DNA from: Gordionus sp. m RMFG-2023
Taxonomy: Eukaryota; Nematomorpha; Gordioida; Chordodea; Parachordodidae
DNA length: 64,000 bases
Direction: 5' to 3'
Assembly (NCBI RefSeq): GCF_954871325.1
Contig: NC_088775.1
Coordinates: forward strand, 53,483,561-53,547,560
The translations under genes were made by a program, and so were the position numbers. Under the pieces are notes generated by a model, which was given only the letters and a program-made list of their open reading frames with translations, searched no databases and had not been told where the DNA came from. This document shows, in pieces, positions 1 to 12,679 of the stretch; within the stretch, counting starts at the first letter, position 1, and every line of letters starts with the position of its first letter.

Positions 1-2860
1 CAAGTGTCTTTTTATAATTTTGTTCCCAGTATCTATATCATACAACAAATTTCCGTTTTTGCGCATTATTGTACCTTTTTCCCAATTATTATCTTTAAAA
101 GTTTTATACCATATGCTGTCTCCTATTTCTATATCCCTATCTATTGATATCTTGCGATTTAGTATATGATCTCTTTCATCCCTCGGTTTTATCAACTCCC
201 ATTTTGTCCTAATCATTCTGGAGAACATTACTTCGCTTGGTATTTTGTTGGTCGTTGCGTTGGGTGTATTACGATAATTAAAAAGAAACTTTTCTAGAGC
301 TATGTCTACGTCTATTTTATTATTATTTTCCATATTCCTTTTCATATTCATTGATCTAATCATACGCTCACATTGGCCATTGGACTGTTGGTGGTGAGGT
401 GCGGTGAGTAAGTGTTCGATTTCGTGATCTTCGCAAAATTTCTTAAATAATTTACTGGTAAAGTTAGTTCCATTATCACTGACTATTCTATTAGGTATAC
501 TAAATAAACTTATTATTTTCATCAATTCTTTAATTGTTGATTCCGTAGTTGTGTTTCTCATTCTCCTAATAATAGGAAATTTGCTGAAGGCGTCAACACA
601 TACCATAAAATTATTATCTTTGAACTCTGCAAAGTCTATGTGTACGCGCTCGAATACTTTCGTTGCTGTTTCCCATGGGTTTTCAATATTATGAGGATTG
701 TCTGCGTATTTATTGCAAGCATCGCAATTCTTTACCTCCTGATCTATTTCTGCATTTAAACCAGGCCACCACAGATACTCTCTCGCTAATGATTTTGTTT
801 TTCCAGCACCGAGATGCCCATTATGCAACTCTTGCAAAATCTCTTTTCTCATACCTTTCGGTATTATGATCCTATTCTCTTTAAAAAGGCAACCTTTGAT
901 TAAACTCAATTCCAATACCATATTTTTATACGTTTTGTTCTTTATCTGCTCATGATTCCTTATATCGTTGATTACTTCCATTAGTTCTTGATCAATATTA
1001 GTTTCTTTAACTATTCTTTTAAAATTTATTGGTGTGTCCCAAAAATTGTCATCATCTATTGTACCATCTCTTCTGTATTCATTAGTGGTAATCTGGATAA
1101 ACATGGTACAATATTTCGTTTCCCAGGTCTATGAACTATCGTAAAGTCATGCGCTCCCATAGCCAAGTTCCATTTTTTGGAGTCGCATTGATATGGAAGA
1201 ATTGTCCTTGAGTCCCTTCGTAAATATATACACGAGTGGCTTGTGGTCGGTAATTATTACAAATCTTGTGCCTATTAAATACTCCTGGAATTTTTTAACC
1301 GCGTAAATTACCGACATTTCGATATTGGTATAATTTAACTCTGATTTCAATAGTGCTCTTGACGCGAAAGCGATGGGTTTTTCTTTGCCATCACCCTCAA
1401 TATGAAATAAGACTGCGCCTAAACCTTTCTTTGAAGCATCAGTTGCAATGCCCACTGGTAGATCCGGGTTATAAAAATTTAACGTAGGCCGAGTGCTTAT
1501 GAGTTTTTTTAGGTAATCAAAGCTTTCTTGATGTGTACTATCCCATGATCACTTGTCTTTATTTACTATTTTGTATAAGGGATCGGCGATGTCAGCAAAA
1601 TTGCACAGAAATTTTCGATAATAGCTCGCCATCCCCAAAAAAGTTGCCAACTCTTCTTTTGTCTTAGGTTCCGGCATATTAGAAATAGCCTTTATTTTAT
1701 CTGCGTTCGGATGGATTCCATTGTCTTGTCGTCTATATCGTGACCTAGAAACCGTAGTTTTTTCTTCAAAAATATACTCTTTGTGAAGTTTGGTGTAAGC
1801 CCATACTTTGATATTTTGTCAAATACCATTTTTATGTTGTTCACGTGAGCTTCATCATCCTCCCCAGTAATCAATATAAAACACGACGTCTTTCATGTTC
1901 CCGAAAATATTATCCATAGTTTGTTGGAATATTGCTGACGAAGTTTTTAATCCAAACGAAAGTCTTGTAAACCTGAAATAGCCTTTATGAGTTGAAATAG
2001 TGAGAAAATCTCTTGATTCTTTGTGTATTGGAACTTGAAGAAATGCATTTTTAAAGTCGATCTTTGTAATTTCTTGCCTTTCGATAACTTTGCCATAAGA
2101 TCATTGATGCGTGGAATTGGGTACTTGAAATCCTCTAACGCAGGATTAATAGTATTCTTGAAGTCAACACATAGCCGAATTGAACCATCGCTCTTGACAA
2201 CAGGAGTGAGAGGACTGGCCCATCTTACCTCTTCAACAGGTTGGATTATTTTGTCGCTTATCCACTTCTGTAGTTCTTTTGTAACCAAGTCAATTCTTGA
2301 ATAAGGTACACGCCTGGGAGGTATGATTTTCGGTGTAGCACCTTGTTTTAGATGTAGTTTGACATAATTGCGTAGTATTGGTTTCTTGCTAAGTTTTGAC
2401 TCGCATTGTTTGATCAGTTCTTGAATAGTATTGTCATAATCTTCTTCGACTAAGTTTACAAATCTATCTAGTATATTTCTAAAGACTGCTATCCAGGTCC
2501 TTCCTAACAGTGCAATCTTATCACTCTGGACTACATAAGCAGTTAAGATTTGACTTTTGTCTTCGAATTTTGCTTTGACTTTGGTAGTTCCTAAAACATT
2601 TATTGTGTTTCCATCATAACCAGTTAATTTAATATCTTATTTATTTAAGATTTTTACTCCAATCTTTTTCGCGATATGAATCGGTAGAATACTATACCTT
2701 GACCCGGTGTCGATCTGCATCAAAATAGGCATGTCGTTCAAATATACAGTGACCTTATAAGCATCGTTAGCTGTGTAATTATTATCGGTATCCATATTGT
2801 TTATGTCTAAATTGTATAAATTATATTCTTTTCTTTCTAGTTTGTCATTATCATGACAGA
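1..2860 (-). mobile_element. Ty3/Gypsy retrotransposon fossil, pol region
   Basis: Read on the minus strand, the parts come in Ty3/Gypsy order: a retropepsin-like protease with a DTG motif (about 2790-2500), reverse transcriptase (about 2290-1500, with RLCVDFK-type and YPIPR-type motifs), RNase H (about 1455-1147, ATDASKKGLGAVL and TDHKPL), then an integrase C-terminal half running to the window edge. The element is broken with several interruptions and continues off the left edge, so no LTR can be assigned. The protease and start of RT resemble those in the element at 23742-26412, so both probably belong to one lineage. Looks old. Confidence 0.88.
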
Positions 2861-2885
2861 GGGCAAATAAAAAATAAAGTGTGAA

Positions 2886-2986
2886 ATGTTAAACAGTGAC
2901 ACTCGTGTATTTTATCTTAACTTTAAAAAATTGTTATGTTAAACAGTGACACTCATGTATTTTATCTTAACTTTAAAAAATTGTTT
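2886..2986. repeat. Two-copy 50-bp tandem repeat
   Basis: A block starting ATGTTAAACAGTGACACTC occurs at 2886 and again at 2936 with almost no change, so the period is 50 bp. It lies between the Gypsy fossil and the hAT element. The stretch from 2990 to 3300 is plain AT-rich DNA in which I see nothing else. Confidence 0.85.
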
Positions 2987-3299
2987 TTCTTTTACATCCT
3001 TAAGCTATTTATGGCGTAACTTAATATATTTCAAATGTAATAAGAATTGTTTCTTTCTTTTTGTTAAAAACAACTTTTATATTTTAAAAATCAATTTGTT
3101 TATAAACTAATATTAAATTTTATAAATCAATTTACTTAATAAACTAATGTTCAATTTTTTATTTTAACTTTAAAAAAAAGATCAATTTATTATAAACTAC
3201 ATTAAATTAAATTGTCAATATATATAGGAAACTATTTTGAATTATGTGATCATTATATTTTTTAAATTTAAATATCAATAAATTGACGTAATATACGTT

Positions 3300-5677
3300 T
3301 ATAACATTTGATTTCTGCCTTTGATTTCTACAACCTTTTCATGGTTCGGGAAAAGTCAAATCCTGTGCGTTCCTATTTTAAATTAGATATCATAAAAAAT
3401 CAATCTATTTGCAAAATAGAAGATTGTGGTAAGGTCATAACTGGGGACCATGCTGCAAATCTTGAACGACATATAGAAAGATTCCACAATAGGGAATTCA
3501 AATTATTAAGAAAAAAGAAAGAAAATTTGACTATTAAAAAAATTCAAATAACGAAAACTGCAAACCAGTATAATACAATCCAAGATGCTTTTAAGTCCAA
3601 CACTACTACAATACAAATCAATATAAATAGAGAAACTTTAATCCGCTCCTGCACTTAGCTAATAACAGTTCGGTAGGCCAATAAAATCAATTGACGACAA
3701 AGCATTTCGAAATATTATAGATCCAATAATTATAGGATTGGGTGGAAATTTAACTATCAATTCTGAAAATATACGCAATAATATTAAAAAAATGGCGTTA
3801 GATTTTTCGGAAAATATAAAAAAGGAAGTATATCAAAAACTTATTTCGTTAAAATTAGATATAGCAGCTAGATATGATAGGTCCATATTGGGGATCAATA
3901 TTCAATTTATAAATAACGGAAAAATAAAATTAAGGACTCTATGCATGAAAGTTATTAAAGAACGACACACATCAGAATATCTTAAAAAAATTATTCTAGA
4001 TGTTCTAAAAGAATATGAAATAAAAATTAAACAGATTTACACAATAACCACCGATAATGCAGCAAATATGATTAAGTTAATTAAGCTATTAATACTACAC
4101 GATGAAGAAGATGATGACCTTAACGATTATTTAAATGATGATTTAAATAATAATGATATAGATAATGATGATTTAAATAATAATGAAATAATTCATGATG
4201 AAAATAAAGAACCTTTTAATATTGAAAATATTAATCTTGCAACAAATGCCAGATCCATATTAATAGGTAATAGATGTGCTTCACATACATTTCAATTAGC
4301 AATTAATGATTGCATTAAAAATTCAAATGAAATTGTCATTATAAATAAAGCAAGAAACATCTGCAAAAAAATAAGAAATCACACAACAATGGCTATTCTC
4401 TCAAAAATTAAATTTGAAAAATCCACTAATAGATTGTTGCACAAGATGGAACTCTATCTATTTAATGTTGGAGAGATTACTAGAGTTAAAAAGCTTTTGA
4501 CAAGAAATATCGCTCCAAAGCGATCGCGAAAAATGTTTATCAGAGAATGAATGGAAAATAATTAGTGACATATTAAAAGCTTTATATCCAGTTTATGTTT
4601 TGACAAAATATTTACAAAGTGAACAATTGACAATGGGCGATTTTTATGCTGCGTGGATCAAATGTCTCATGCAAACGAGTAAAGTAGACAATCCATTTGC
4701 CAGACTTTTAGTTTCTACGATGAAAGCACGAGAAATAAATTTCAAAAATGAAGTTTTTTGCTCTGCTATTTATCTCGACCCTAGATATAATGTATTTTTA
4801 ACTTTTGAAGAAAGAGAGATCGCCAGAAAACATCTTTGTAAAACTTGGAACTTGATACAAAATCTAAATAATCAGAATATTGAAATTCTAAATACTATGC
4901 CTACGTGTTCGTATTCAAAGGATAATTTTGATGATGATTTTGAAGATTTATTAAAGTCGTATGAAAGTCTTAATAAGAATAATTCTCAGGGCATCGAAAA
5001 TTATAATAAATGTATAGAAATAGAATATATAATTCGGTCATTTGATAATATAGAGAGATTAGAAAGATACTTTTGAATTATTGGGAAAATGTAAAGAATA
5101 GTATGCCAGAACTTTATAAGTTAGCTATAACTGTGCTAGCAGTTCCATCTAGGCAGGTCTCCGTAGAAAGAGCATTTTCAAGCCTTAAGTTTATAATCTC
5201 TGCGCAGAGAACTAAATTAAATCCTGAAATATTAGAAAAATATTTTAGTTATCCGTTCGAATTCTCTTTTTAAACCTAAATAGTATAGTATACATATTAT
5301 TTTATTCATTATTGTATTTACGCATGTTTGTTTTTATCTTATTTATTTATGAAATAAAAAAAAACTAATTTGTCTAATTTACATTTCCTAAATTTAATAA
5401 AAATATCTATTAGATTATCATGGATAAATTAAATAAGAAATTATAAACTAAAAAGATTTTTCTCTAAAATTAATATATACATGGTTAATGATTAATTTTT
5501 TTTAAAATTAAATTTATAAAAACCGGAACAAACCGAAAAGAACCGTTATAAATTATAAACCGAACCGAACCAATATGATTTTTTTTAAAAAAACCGAAAT
5601 TGAACAAAACCTTTATAAAATTTTAAACTAAAAACCGGAACGAACCGAACCGTTATACTAAACGGTTAAAAACCCTG
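3300..5677 (+). mobile_element. Decayed hAT transposon, right terminus visible
   Basis: The right end at 5671-5677 reads AACCCTG, which on the other strand gives CAGGGTTTTTAACCG, a typical hAT terminus. It is preceded by subterminal repeats of GAACCGAACC type (5520-5660). The next 8 bases, AAAACAAC (5678-5685), would be the target duplication. The same octamer occurs at 3067-3074, but no CAGGG terminus follows it there, so the left end is unproven. A transposase relic occupies the middle. Start given here is approximate. Confidence 0.75.
3308..5273 (+). pseudogene. hAT transposase relic (BED zinc finger to hATC)
   Basis: The N-terminal piece (3308-3658) carries a BED-type zinc finger, with CKIEDC followed by HIERFH. 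A middle part (3738-4550) contains the RNase-H-like region, including TTDNAANM and an Asp/Asn-rich low-complexity stretch. 4600-5076 has the YLDPRY motif, and 5073-5273 ends in the hATC dimerisation motif SVERAFSSLK. The pieces lie in different frames. A frame change near 4430 precedes the expected TRWNS-type motif, and a TGA lies near 4498. It is therefore a non-functional copy; the gap after the zinc finger could be an intron or further decay. Confidence 0.85.
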
Positions 5678-5689
5678 AAAACAACATAT

Positions 5690-7320
5690 ATTAATTTACA
5701 GAAAAAAGGTCCTTCAATCATAAACACGCGTCATAACACCCCCCCCCCTTCTCTTCCATGCTAAGGTACATATTTTAATAAGCTTTAAAAAATTTGATCT
5801 TCTTCATGATTTGTAATGATGAAGATGATTAACAAAACAGTCGAAGGATATTTATTTGAGATTCATGAGAAATTATGTTATAATTTTTATCTCCCTCCTC
5901 CCCAGATTTACCCTAAAAACAGAGATGAGAAACAATGTAAACACATCCTTTTATTAGCTTTCATCTGATACCCATGTGGAAATATATGTTATAAATATTT
6001 TATCCTTCCTGCCAGGCTCAGACTTGAAAGAAAGGACTATAACAATGATTAAATATATTTTTTAATTAGTTTTCCTTTAATACTTTTGTGGAGATTTATT
6101 TCAAAGTGGGTTTTTACATCGACCCGCTATCCCATATCAATGAGCTGTTATTAAACTTTGACCCGAGGGTCTAAAGGCTTCTATTTTACTTTTGTCTAGA
6201 TATTTTTTGGAAAATGTTCACTCCAACTCCTTCATGACATAAAGCAGAAGATATCGAGTAATAATTAATTTTAAAACTCAAAAAATCATGATTATGCACT
6301 TAAATATAATTCAATTGTAAGAAAATTAAAATTTCTACTTGGCAAAATCATCTTTTGATAATTCAGTAAGAATTGTAGTTTTAATTCTGAGTAATTAAGG
6401 GAAAAAAAATAATATATGTTGAAGAATTAAACTACATGTATTTAAGCATTACATATTGGCTTAAACTAATAAATGCTTGATAAAATTTGGTAAACTTTCA
6501 AGTAACCTCAAAAGATCAAATAATATCTATAAGAAAATATATTGAAATTGAGATAATCTCTATTTCACTTATATGTAATTTATTTTCGAATTGCCACAAA
6601 TACTTTCAAAAATATTGAATAGAATAATATAGAATATCTTCTATAGATATAAATTTGCAATTTATAATACCCAATGAGTAATGTTATATTTTTTTAATTA
6701 GCTTATAACTCTATTTTTGGTTAGTGACTTATTCATCAGACAATAAATATTAACCCAACCCAGATATCAATTACACCAGTAAAGATCAAGGTTTAACACT
6801 AATGAATTCAATGATTAATATATTAATAAAGCCTGAGTTCCCTGTTGCACTTCTTAATAAGATCATAAAAATATATGTTTCAAAATAAAATAGTAACTAA
6901 TAGTAATTATCGAGATATTGACCTAGCCATAATATCTTGGCGATATATGTTTAGCGAAATAGCTTACGCTATATTGTTTTCGCTATTTAGATTTCTGGCT
7001 AATGACTTCGCTATAAAAAATTCTTTATGTTGTCTTTGCAGAATAGTATTCGCTAATAAGGATTCGTGATAAGTTTCGCTAAATTGACATTGAACAAAAC
7101 TTTACCTCAATTCCTCTTTTTTTGTAAAAAATCTTTTATGATATCAAAAATTCTTTAAAAATAATTTTGCTCAAAATTTTATGATAAAAAATCTTAAAAT
7201 AAATATTTGAAGATTGTTTTTCAAACTCTAGAAGAAAAAAATAAAAAATAAGGTTATTATTTATTTTTACATTAAAAATATGTTCAGAAATCGTGTTATT
7301 GGCTTATGAGAAAATAGATA
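5690..7320. other. Non-coding AT-rich stretch
   Basis: I see no gene here. A 10-base C run lies near 5740. Open frames are short and compositionally AT-driven. The only structured part is the motif cluster at 6950-7085, listed separately. Confidence 0.5.
6950..7085. repeat. Cluster of TCGCTA / TAGCGA motifs
   Basis: At least five copies of TCGCTA or its complement, plus the variant ACGCTA, occur within about 130 bp in both orientations (near 6952, 6967, 6980, 7008, 7048 and 7075). Motif clusters in both orientations are typical of subterminal regions of DNA transposons or MITEs. I could not find matching termini or a target duplication. Confidence 0.45.
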
Positions 7321-7328
7321 ATATAAAC

Positions 7329-7514
7329 CTGTTTGTAAATTAATTTTGACAGTGGGTGATGTTGATCCATCGTCAATAGGCGGATTGTTGAATTGATTTT
7401 GTTTGGCCAGATGTTTGGAAGAGTTGTTAGTACTTTCAGTTTCATTGTTCAACTTTTGAATGAAAGCTCTGTTATAGTTAGGATTATGTGTTAAGGTTGT
7501 GTTATCTAATTTTC
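7329..7514 (-). CDS. Internal exon of an unrecognised host gene
   Basis: On the minus strand a pyrimidine-rich acceptor (TTTTATTTTAG) is followed by 186 bases open in one frame and ending at ACAG|GTTTAT, a plausible donor. Length is a multiple of three and both edges are phase 1. The 61 or so residues are Asn/Ser/Thr/Pro-rich (for example NPPIDDGSTSPTVKINLQT), unlike translated AT-rich noise, suggesting a disordered protein segment. It lies on the same strand as, and downstream of, the WAC-like exons at 18759-19268, and could belong to that gene, whose middle region is Ser/Pro-rich in other animals. That link is inference. A further acceptor (CTTCTAG) lies near 7227 on the same strand. Confidence 0.55.
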
Positions 7515-8059
7515 CTAAAATAAAATAGATAAATTATAAAGTTATAATTTTCATATCCATATAAAAATAATTAGTGTATGCATATTGTGAAAATATATTT
7601 AATTTACCAATATCTTATTATCGCCAGGATTAAGAAGTAAAACTCAAAATTCGTGGTTTGAGGTGATCAAATAGCATAAATGAAATTATATTAACTTCAA
7701 TTTAGTTTCTTATCAAAAATTTCAATATATTCTAGTGTACAAAATTGTTATTCAGCTCATATCAAGGCTCAGCCTAAAAATGAATGGCCTGAGAAAAAAT
7801 ATTTTTGGATAGTGCAAAAAAAAAGTTTTTTTTAATTATAATGTTTAATTTTAGTGAAAGTCAAAGAATGGATTGGAGATAAATTAAAATACTAAACATG
7901 GCTGAACCCCAATATCAAAAGACCTGCGCAAAGTTATGACGTGGATGACACAATATCCAAACATTGAGGCGGAACATTATATTTGTGATAAAATCGAAAA
8001 AATAAATTCTGATAGTGAATATGTAAATAACAGCATCAACATCAATAGATAAAATCAAT

Positions 8060-8996
8060 ATAACTTTAAATGAAATAGGAATATCTCCTATTAAGAAAAA
8101 AAACTATCCGAAAAAAATTATCCAAAAAAAAGGCAGCAAAATTAACAAAAGCGATTACAGATATAATAATTAACAATCCAGATTCGGATACGAAAGATAA
8201 TAATGATATACTCAATAACATGAAATTACAATATCCCAATTTATCTAAAAATAAAAAATATCAATTGCTGACATTCTGCCTCCTAATTGGAGCGCAAATA
8301 AAATAAAAACGACATTCAACGCTACATATCATATGGCATATAATTCCAAAATCATTTTAGAAGAAAAGGGAGTCTTTCAATTCCAAATCGAAAGCCTGCA
8401 AAATATCTCAATCAAAAAACAGTTGATATTGTTTAAAAAAATTTTTTGCATTGATAGTTAGTGGATATTACCAAAAGATTGCATATCTATCATTGAAAAG
8501 GGGGAACGAGTGAACGCTCAAAAAAGGTTAGTTCTTATTGGATTTTCGAAATTTGCTAGCTTAAGACCAAAAAATTGTATATTAGCAGGGGCTAGCGGAA
8601 CACATAGTGTATGCGTTTGTAGCATACATCAGAATATTAAACTTATGATTTTAAGCTGTGAATTAGCAACATTGACTAAAAATGTTGAGAATACATTAAC
8701 AACTTATAGAGATGTTATAGGCAGAATGATTTGCAATCCCCCGTTACCCACCTGTTATTCTGGTGACTGCAACGAATGTCAATATATCCACGTGAATATA
8801 TTTGATTGAGGATCTGATAATCGATGAGATTAGAGGATATGTAACATGTGCATATGAAAACGATTGGTGGTTAGGATTTGTACAAGAAGTGAATGTAATT
8901 AGAGATGAAGTAAAAAATAATTTCTTCACCCTAAAGGACCAGCAAATTCTATGTTTATCCAGCTGCACAAAATATCCTTTTCATACCAAAAAATAA
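8060..8996 (+). pseudogene. Decayed member of the GTHSVCVC-motif protein family
   Basis: From memory, uncharacterised proteins repeated many times in cnidarian and arthropod genomes share a core with QKRLVL, IGFSKF, LRPK and GTHSVCVCTIHQN. Here the same blocks occur in order: GISPIKKK near 8075, a hydrophilic coiled-coil-like segment, LPPNWS near 8280, QKRLVL near 8520, then SKFASLRPKNCILAGASGTH and VCVCSIHQNIKLM (8550-8650). A final part (8802-8996) contains YVTCAYENDWWLGFV. The blocks are spread over frames with intervening stops, so this copy is dead. The family is probably encoded by a mobile element; its enzymatic class is unknown to me. Confidence 0.65.
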
Positions 8997-9714
8997 TATT
9001 TTAACAATAGTTAGCCAATCAACGGCTACTGGGCGTACATATAATTTATCGCAAAACGAAATTTTCATGGCGTTAAAAAAACTAAATTTAATGAAAAACC
9101 GAAAATAGGTAATATCTTTCATGAATTTTAATTTATCCTATATATCTTAAGTATTTATAAAATAATTTTTCGAAAATTAAAATTTTTCAAAAAAAAATGA
9201 TTATAACCGCAGCTAAATAATCTCATTTCATGATATTAATGCTGGAAAATCTTATTATTTATGTTTGAAAAAAAGTTTTAAAAAATAATAATTATAACAA
9301 AACACGTTATTTTATAAAGGAGCGCCATCTATTTTTGAAAAAAATATTTATTTTTTGATTTTTTAAATTAAATTTTTTTTATGAATAGATATAGGGTAGA
9401 GAATAAGAAAATATTAAATTCAGAAAAATTTGGAAAGCGAAACACCTGGAATTTTTATGTTTAAAATTTATAACGTAAATAAAAACCGTAACAATGTTAT
9501 TTCAAAAAAATCCTTAATATTTAATAAAAGGCTTTTAATAGAGTTATAAAATGACATATAACTTATATTTTTAAAATCATTATTTTTTAACTTATCCAAT
9601 ATTTTTCGAAAAAAGTCATTTTTGGCACTTTTGACCATTGATATCTCTGGAACTATGAGTACTAGGAAGCTAAAATTTTGGATTCGATGTTTTCAAATGA
9701 TATACTCTCAGCAT

Positions 9715-9778
9715 GCAAAATTTTATCGAAATTAAAAAGGTCGGGCCGAAAAGTTATAGATTTGGTATGGAATTACCC
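9715..9778 (-). repeat. Putative transposon terminus (GGGTNATTCCATA type)
   Basis: Read on the minus strand from 9778 it starts GGGTAATTCCATACCAAATC and continues with TTTTCGGCCCGACC. A closely similar sequence starts at 15136 on plus (GGGTCATTCCATAACAAATC, then TTCGGCCGATCC). Two separated copies with the same sharp beginning suggest the end of a repeated element. This one lies about 0.8 kb beyond the GTHSVCVC-family gene and may be its right end. No left end was found. Confidence 0.45.
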
Positions 9779-10840
9779 GCAATCAATAGGCAGACGTGTA
9801 TGGGAGAGACACACTCCACTGTTAATTTATATCAAAAATCAGCTGACATGATAAAATGCAATAATAGCTTCTTTTTTAAATAAAGCCAATTTTCCCTGTA
9901 TTTTAGAACCTACATCCTTTTTAGATAAAAAGCCTTGACGGCAAAAACATCGTACCTTTTTTCATGGGGAGCCTTTAATCTTGGATTTCACATGCATTGA
10001 TCCCATGGCTCCATCTAATAATTCCCATGATCCCCTAACAGAGCCAAATCTCTAAAAAATATAAAATACTCACACATAATGTGTGTTAACCACTTTATTC
10101 CCATAGCAGCTACATCAACCTGTCTTTTGGACAAGATCTATTCATAATATCCAAATCAATAAAAAAAATCATACCTTGCTCCATTTTACAAACTCAAGCA
10201 GAAAATCGCCGTATCTATAATTAGATCTAATTATCAAATATTTAAAACATCATGGCCCGACCTCGCTATTTGATATTTTCTTTTTTTTTAAATGTTTTTT
10301 TTCTTTTTACAAAAATATACATTTGTATCAATCTTTTTTTTAACTTAAACTGATATATGACATATTTTATTATACTCTATATTATAATTTTTTAAATAAT
10401 AATATTTTATCATATTTGTATATGAAATTTAATAAAAAATTGATTTTTTTTTAAAAAAAAGTAAAAATAGATTTATAAATTAACGTATAAAAAAATATTA
10501 TTTAGAAATCCATTAAAATATTATGTGGAAAAAAAATTTAATTATCACTTTCCATATTCATTTTATATAAAGGTTTGGGATTGAATGATTGGGATAATAA
10601 AATTTTCCAATATATATCTTTAATGACTTAGGTTAATTTTATGAAATATGGAAGCAAATTAAAAATGGTTAATTTTTTAATTAAATTAATTAATAAAACA
10701 AAGAAAATAAATTTAAGCCAATAAAGCATAATAAGTCAATAAAAAAAAGACTAATAAGCCAATAAAAATATAAAGTAATAGCAAAGTAATAACATATATA
10801 AGAAAGATTATATTACAAAATTTAATATAGAAGATGGCTA
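9779..10840. other. No gene seen
   Basis: AT-rich sequence with long A and T runs. I see no supported coding region or repeat boundary in it. Confidence 0.5.
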
Positions 10841-10842
10841 AG

Positions 10843-10905
10843 TGGAAGAACATTTGCCTTTAAATCGTTAAGTCATCGGTTCGAATCCCGTGATGTACAA
10901 AAAAA
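10843..10905 (+). repeat. tRNA-like fragment
   Basis: A box-A-like GATGGCTAAGTGG is followed about 40 bases later by a good box B (GGTTCGAATCC) with a partly paired T arm. The anticodon stem and acceptor stem do not pair well, so it is not a convincing working tRNA. It could be a tRNA pseudogene or the head of a tRNA-derived SINE. No tail or target duplication could be identified. Confidence 0.4.
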
Positions 10906-11040
10906 TTTCTTAAAATTTAACATTACATCGATTATTTAACATTAAGATGATAGGAAAGTTGTTAGGAAAAATAAAAATTAACATTTTATATCTAAGAAAA
11001 AAAGCTATATTCTATTTTTAGGTTGGTTACCCTCATTATA

Positions 11041-11984
11041 TCTATTATAATAATCTTCAAAAACCTTCAATCAAATTTAGCCAATAGTGTTCTTTTAAAA
11101 TATATTTGTCCAATAATAATCGGTCCAATAAAAATCACCTTACAAACTAAACATTCATTCAGTCAGTTCTATTTATAAATCATATGGAAACTCTGAAAAT
11201 ATTATTATGATACTCAAATATATACCCAGATTTAAGAATAAACTTGATGGAAGATTTAAAGACTCAACTGTTAATATTTAATATAAAAATTTAAGGTATA
11301 TCAGTGCATTTAATAAAACTCAATTAAGTGGCTTCCATCACCCAAAAGGGGGCATATCCAGTGGTAAAATTTACCCTACTGCCAGGGCCCATTTAATTAA
11401 AGAAGGATGATGGTAACTGATCCACTAAGTGACAATAATTTACCCTACTGTCAGGGCCCGGCAGTAATTTACATTGGTAAAAATTGAAAAATAAGAAAAT
11501 ATATAATTAATAAATAATCTGCTTATCTTTTTAGAGTATTTGTTTAAATAGATTAATGAAGGGCTTGGCCTGATCAAAAAACCAAGGCCCAAGAAAATCT
11601 GATATTGATTGTATTTTTAAATTCATTATGATTATTTAAATATATTGTTTCAGTTCTCAACAACCAAAATTATTATGATCTTTCATTGGGCTTGGAAGAA
11701 TTTTTCAAAATTATTATGGCTTTGTACTTTGCCTGGGAATTTTTAATATTAAATATTAGGTATAAGTGATCAGTAATATTTAACAAATAATATTGGTATT
11801 ATCAAAAGCTTTAAATTTATTTTTACTAAAGCCATATATTTACACTTAGTTTTAATGGAATGAACTTGGCCTGAAGGGGGGGGGGAGTATAAAGAATAAA
11901 AATTGGATATTATTTTGTAACAACTAGCATAAAAGTAATAAGAAAATTCTCATTCCGGGTCATTTTTGATTAGGTATCTACTAG
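11041..11984 (+). mobile_element. Helitron, non-autonomous copy A
   Basis: It starts TCTATTATAATAATC immediately after a host A and ends CTACTAG, with a weakened hairpin (CCGGGTCA...TGATTAGG) about a dozen bases before the end. Those are Helitron features: 5' TC, 3' CTAG, subterminal hairpin, insertion between A and T, no target duplication. Both ends match the 3-kb copy at 27211-30213. It encodes nothing recognisable. Near 11385-11460 it carries two copies of TTTACCCTACTGNCAGGGCC. Confidence 0.75.
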
Positions 11985-12250
11985 TATATAAATAATCCTC
12001 AAAAATGGTTAATCAAATTTAGCCAATAGTGTTCTTTTAAAATATATTTGTAATACAAAAATGATTATAGAGTAATCGGTCCAATAGTAATCACCTTACA
12101 AACTAAACATTCATACACTTACCATTTCATTCATTTCACATGGCAAAGCAATGGTATCCAGATGGCACTTTCACGTAGTTTATATCAAAGTAAATTTTTA
12201 ATATTAATAAATAATTTTTAATTGTTTTAGAGTTAGAAAATCAAACATTT
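11985..12250 (+). mobile_element. Helitron copy B, directly abutting copy A
   Basis: Right after the CTAG of copy A the sequence restarts with a decayed Helitron 5' end (TATATAAATAATCCTCAAAAA) and the same 100-base block that follows the 5' end of copies A and C. It also keeps the piece TTTATATCAAAGTAAATTTTT (12179-12200) that in copy C lies beside a Harbinger-like fragment. No 3' hairpin was found, so the right limit is approximate. Head-to-tail placement with no spacer suggests rolling-circle read-through rather than independent insertion. Confidence 0.6.
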
Positions 12251-12679
12251 TTTAATTGAATGCACTGAATACATGCCTAATATTATACATATTCCTGAAT
12301 ATTTAGGGATCAGTAGAACTTTAAATACATTAAGTACCAATTCAATAAGAATAAGATTTTAATTCTTGAATTTATGTATAATATAGAATTTTATACCATT
12401 ATATTGGGGTTTCAGAAAGATAAGAGAGATGTAAATATTTACTTATGCATAAAAATTACCTAATTGAAAGATTTATAGTTTTATATAATTCAAAATTTAA
12501 TAAATTATGAAATTGATCCTTCCTTAAGGGCTTTTAATAATGGAAGGCGCAAAACACACCTTTTTGTTAAAAAATGTGATTAAAAAATGAACAATCACTT
12601 ATTTTTTATTAAAACATTAGCCAATGATCACATTTTAGTGTTTTTCAAAACTTCTGCAGTGTAACAGTTTGTTATTGTA

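Noticed and set aside
663-869. Plus-strand frame of 68 codons
   Set aside because: It lies antisense to the integrase region of the Gypsy fossil and has no protein-like features of its own.
10843-10905. Functional tRNA with an unusual anticodon (UUA)
   Set aside because: The anticodon and acceptor stems do not pair; box B alone is convincing.
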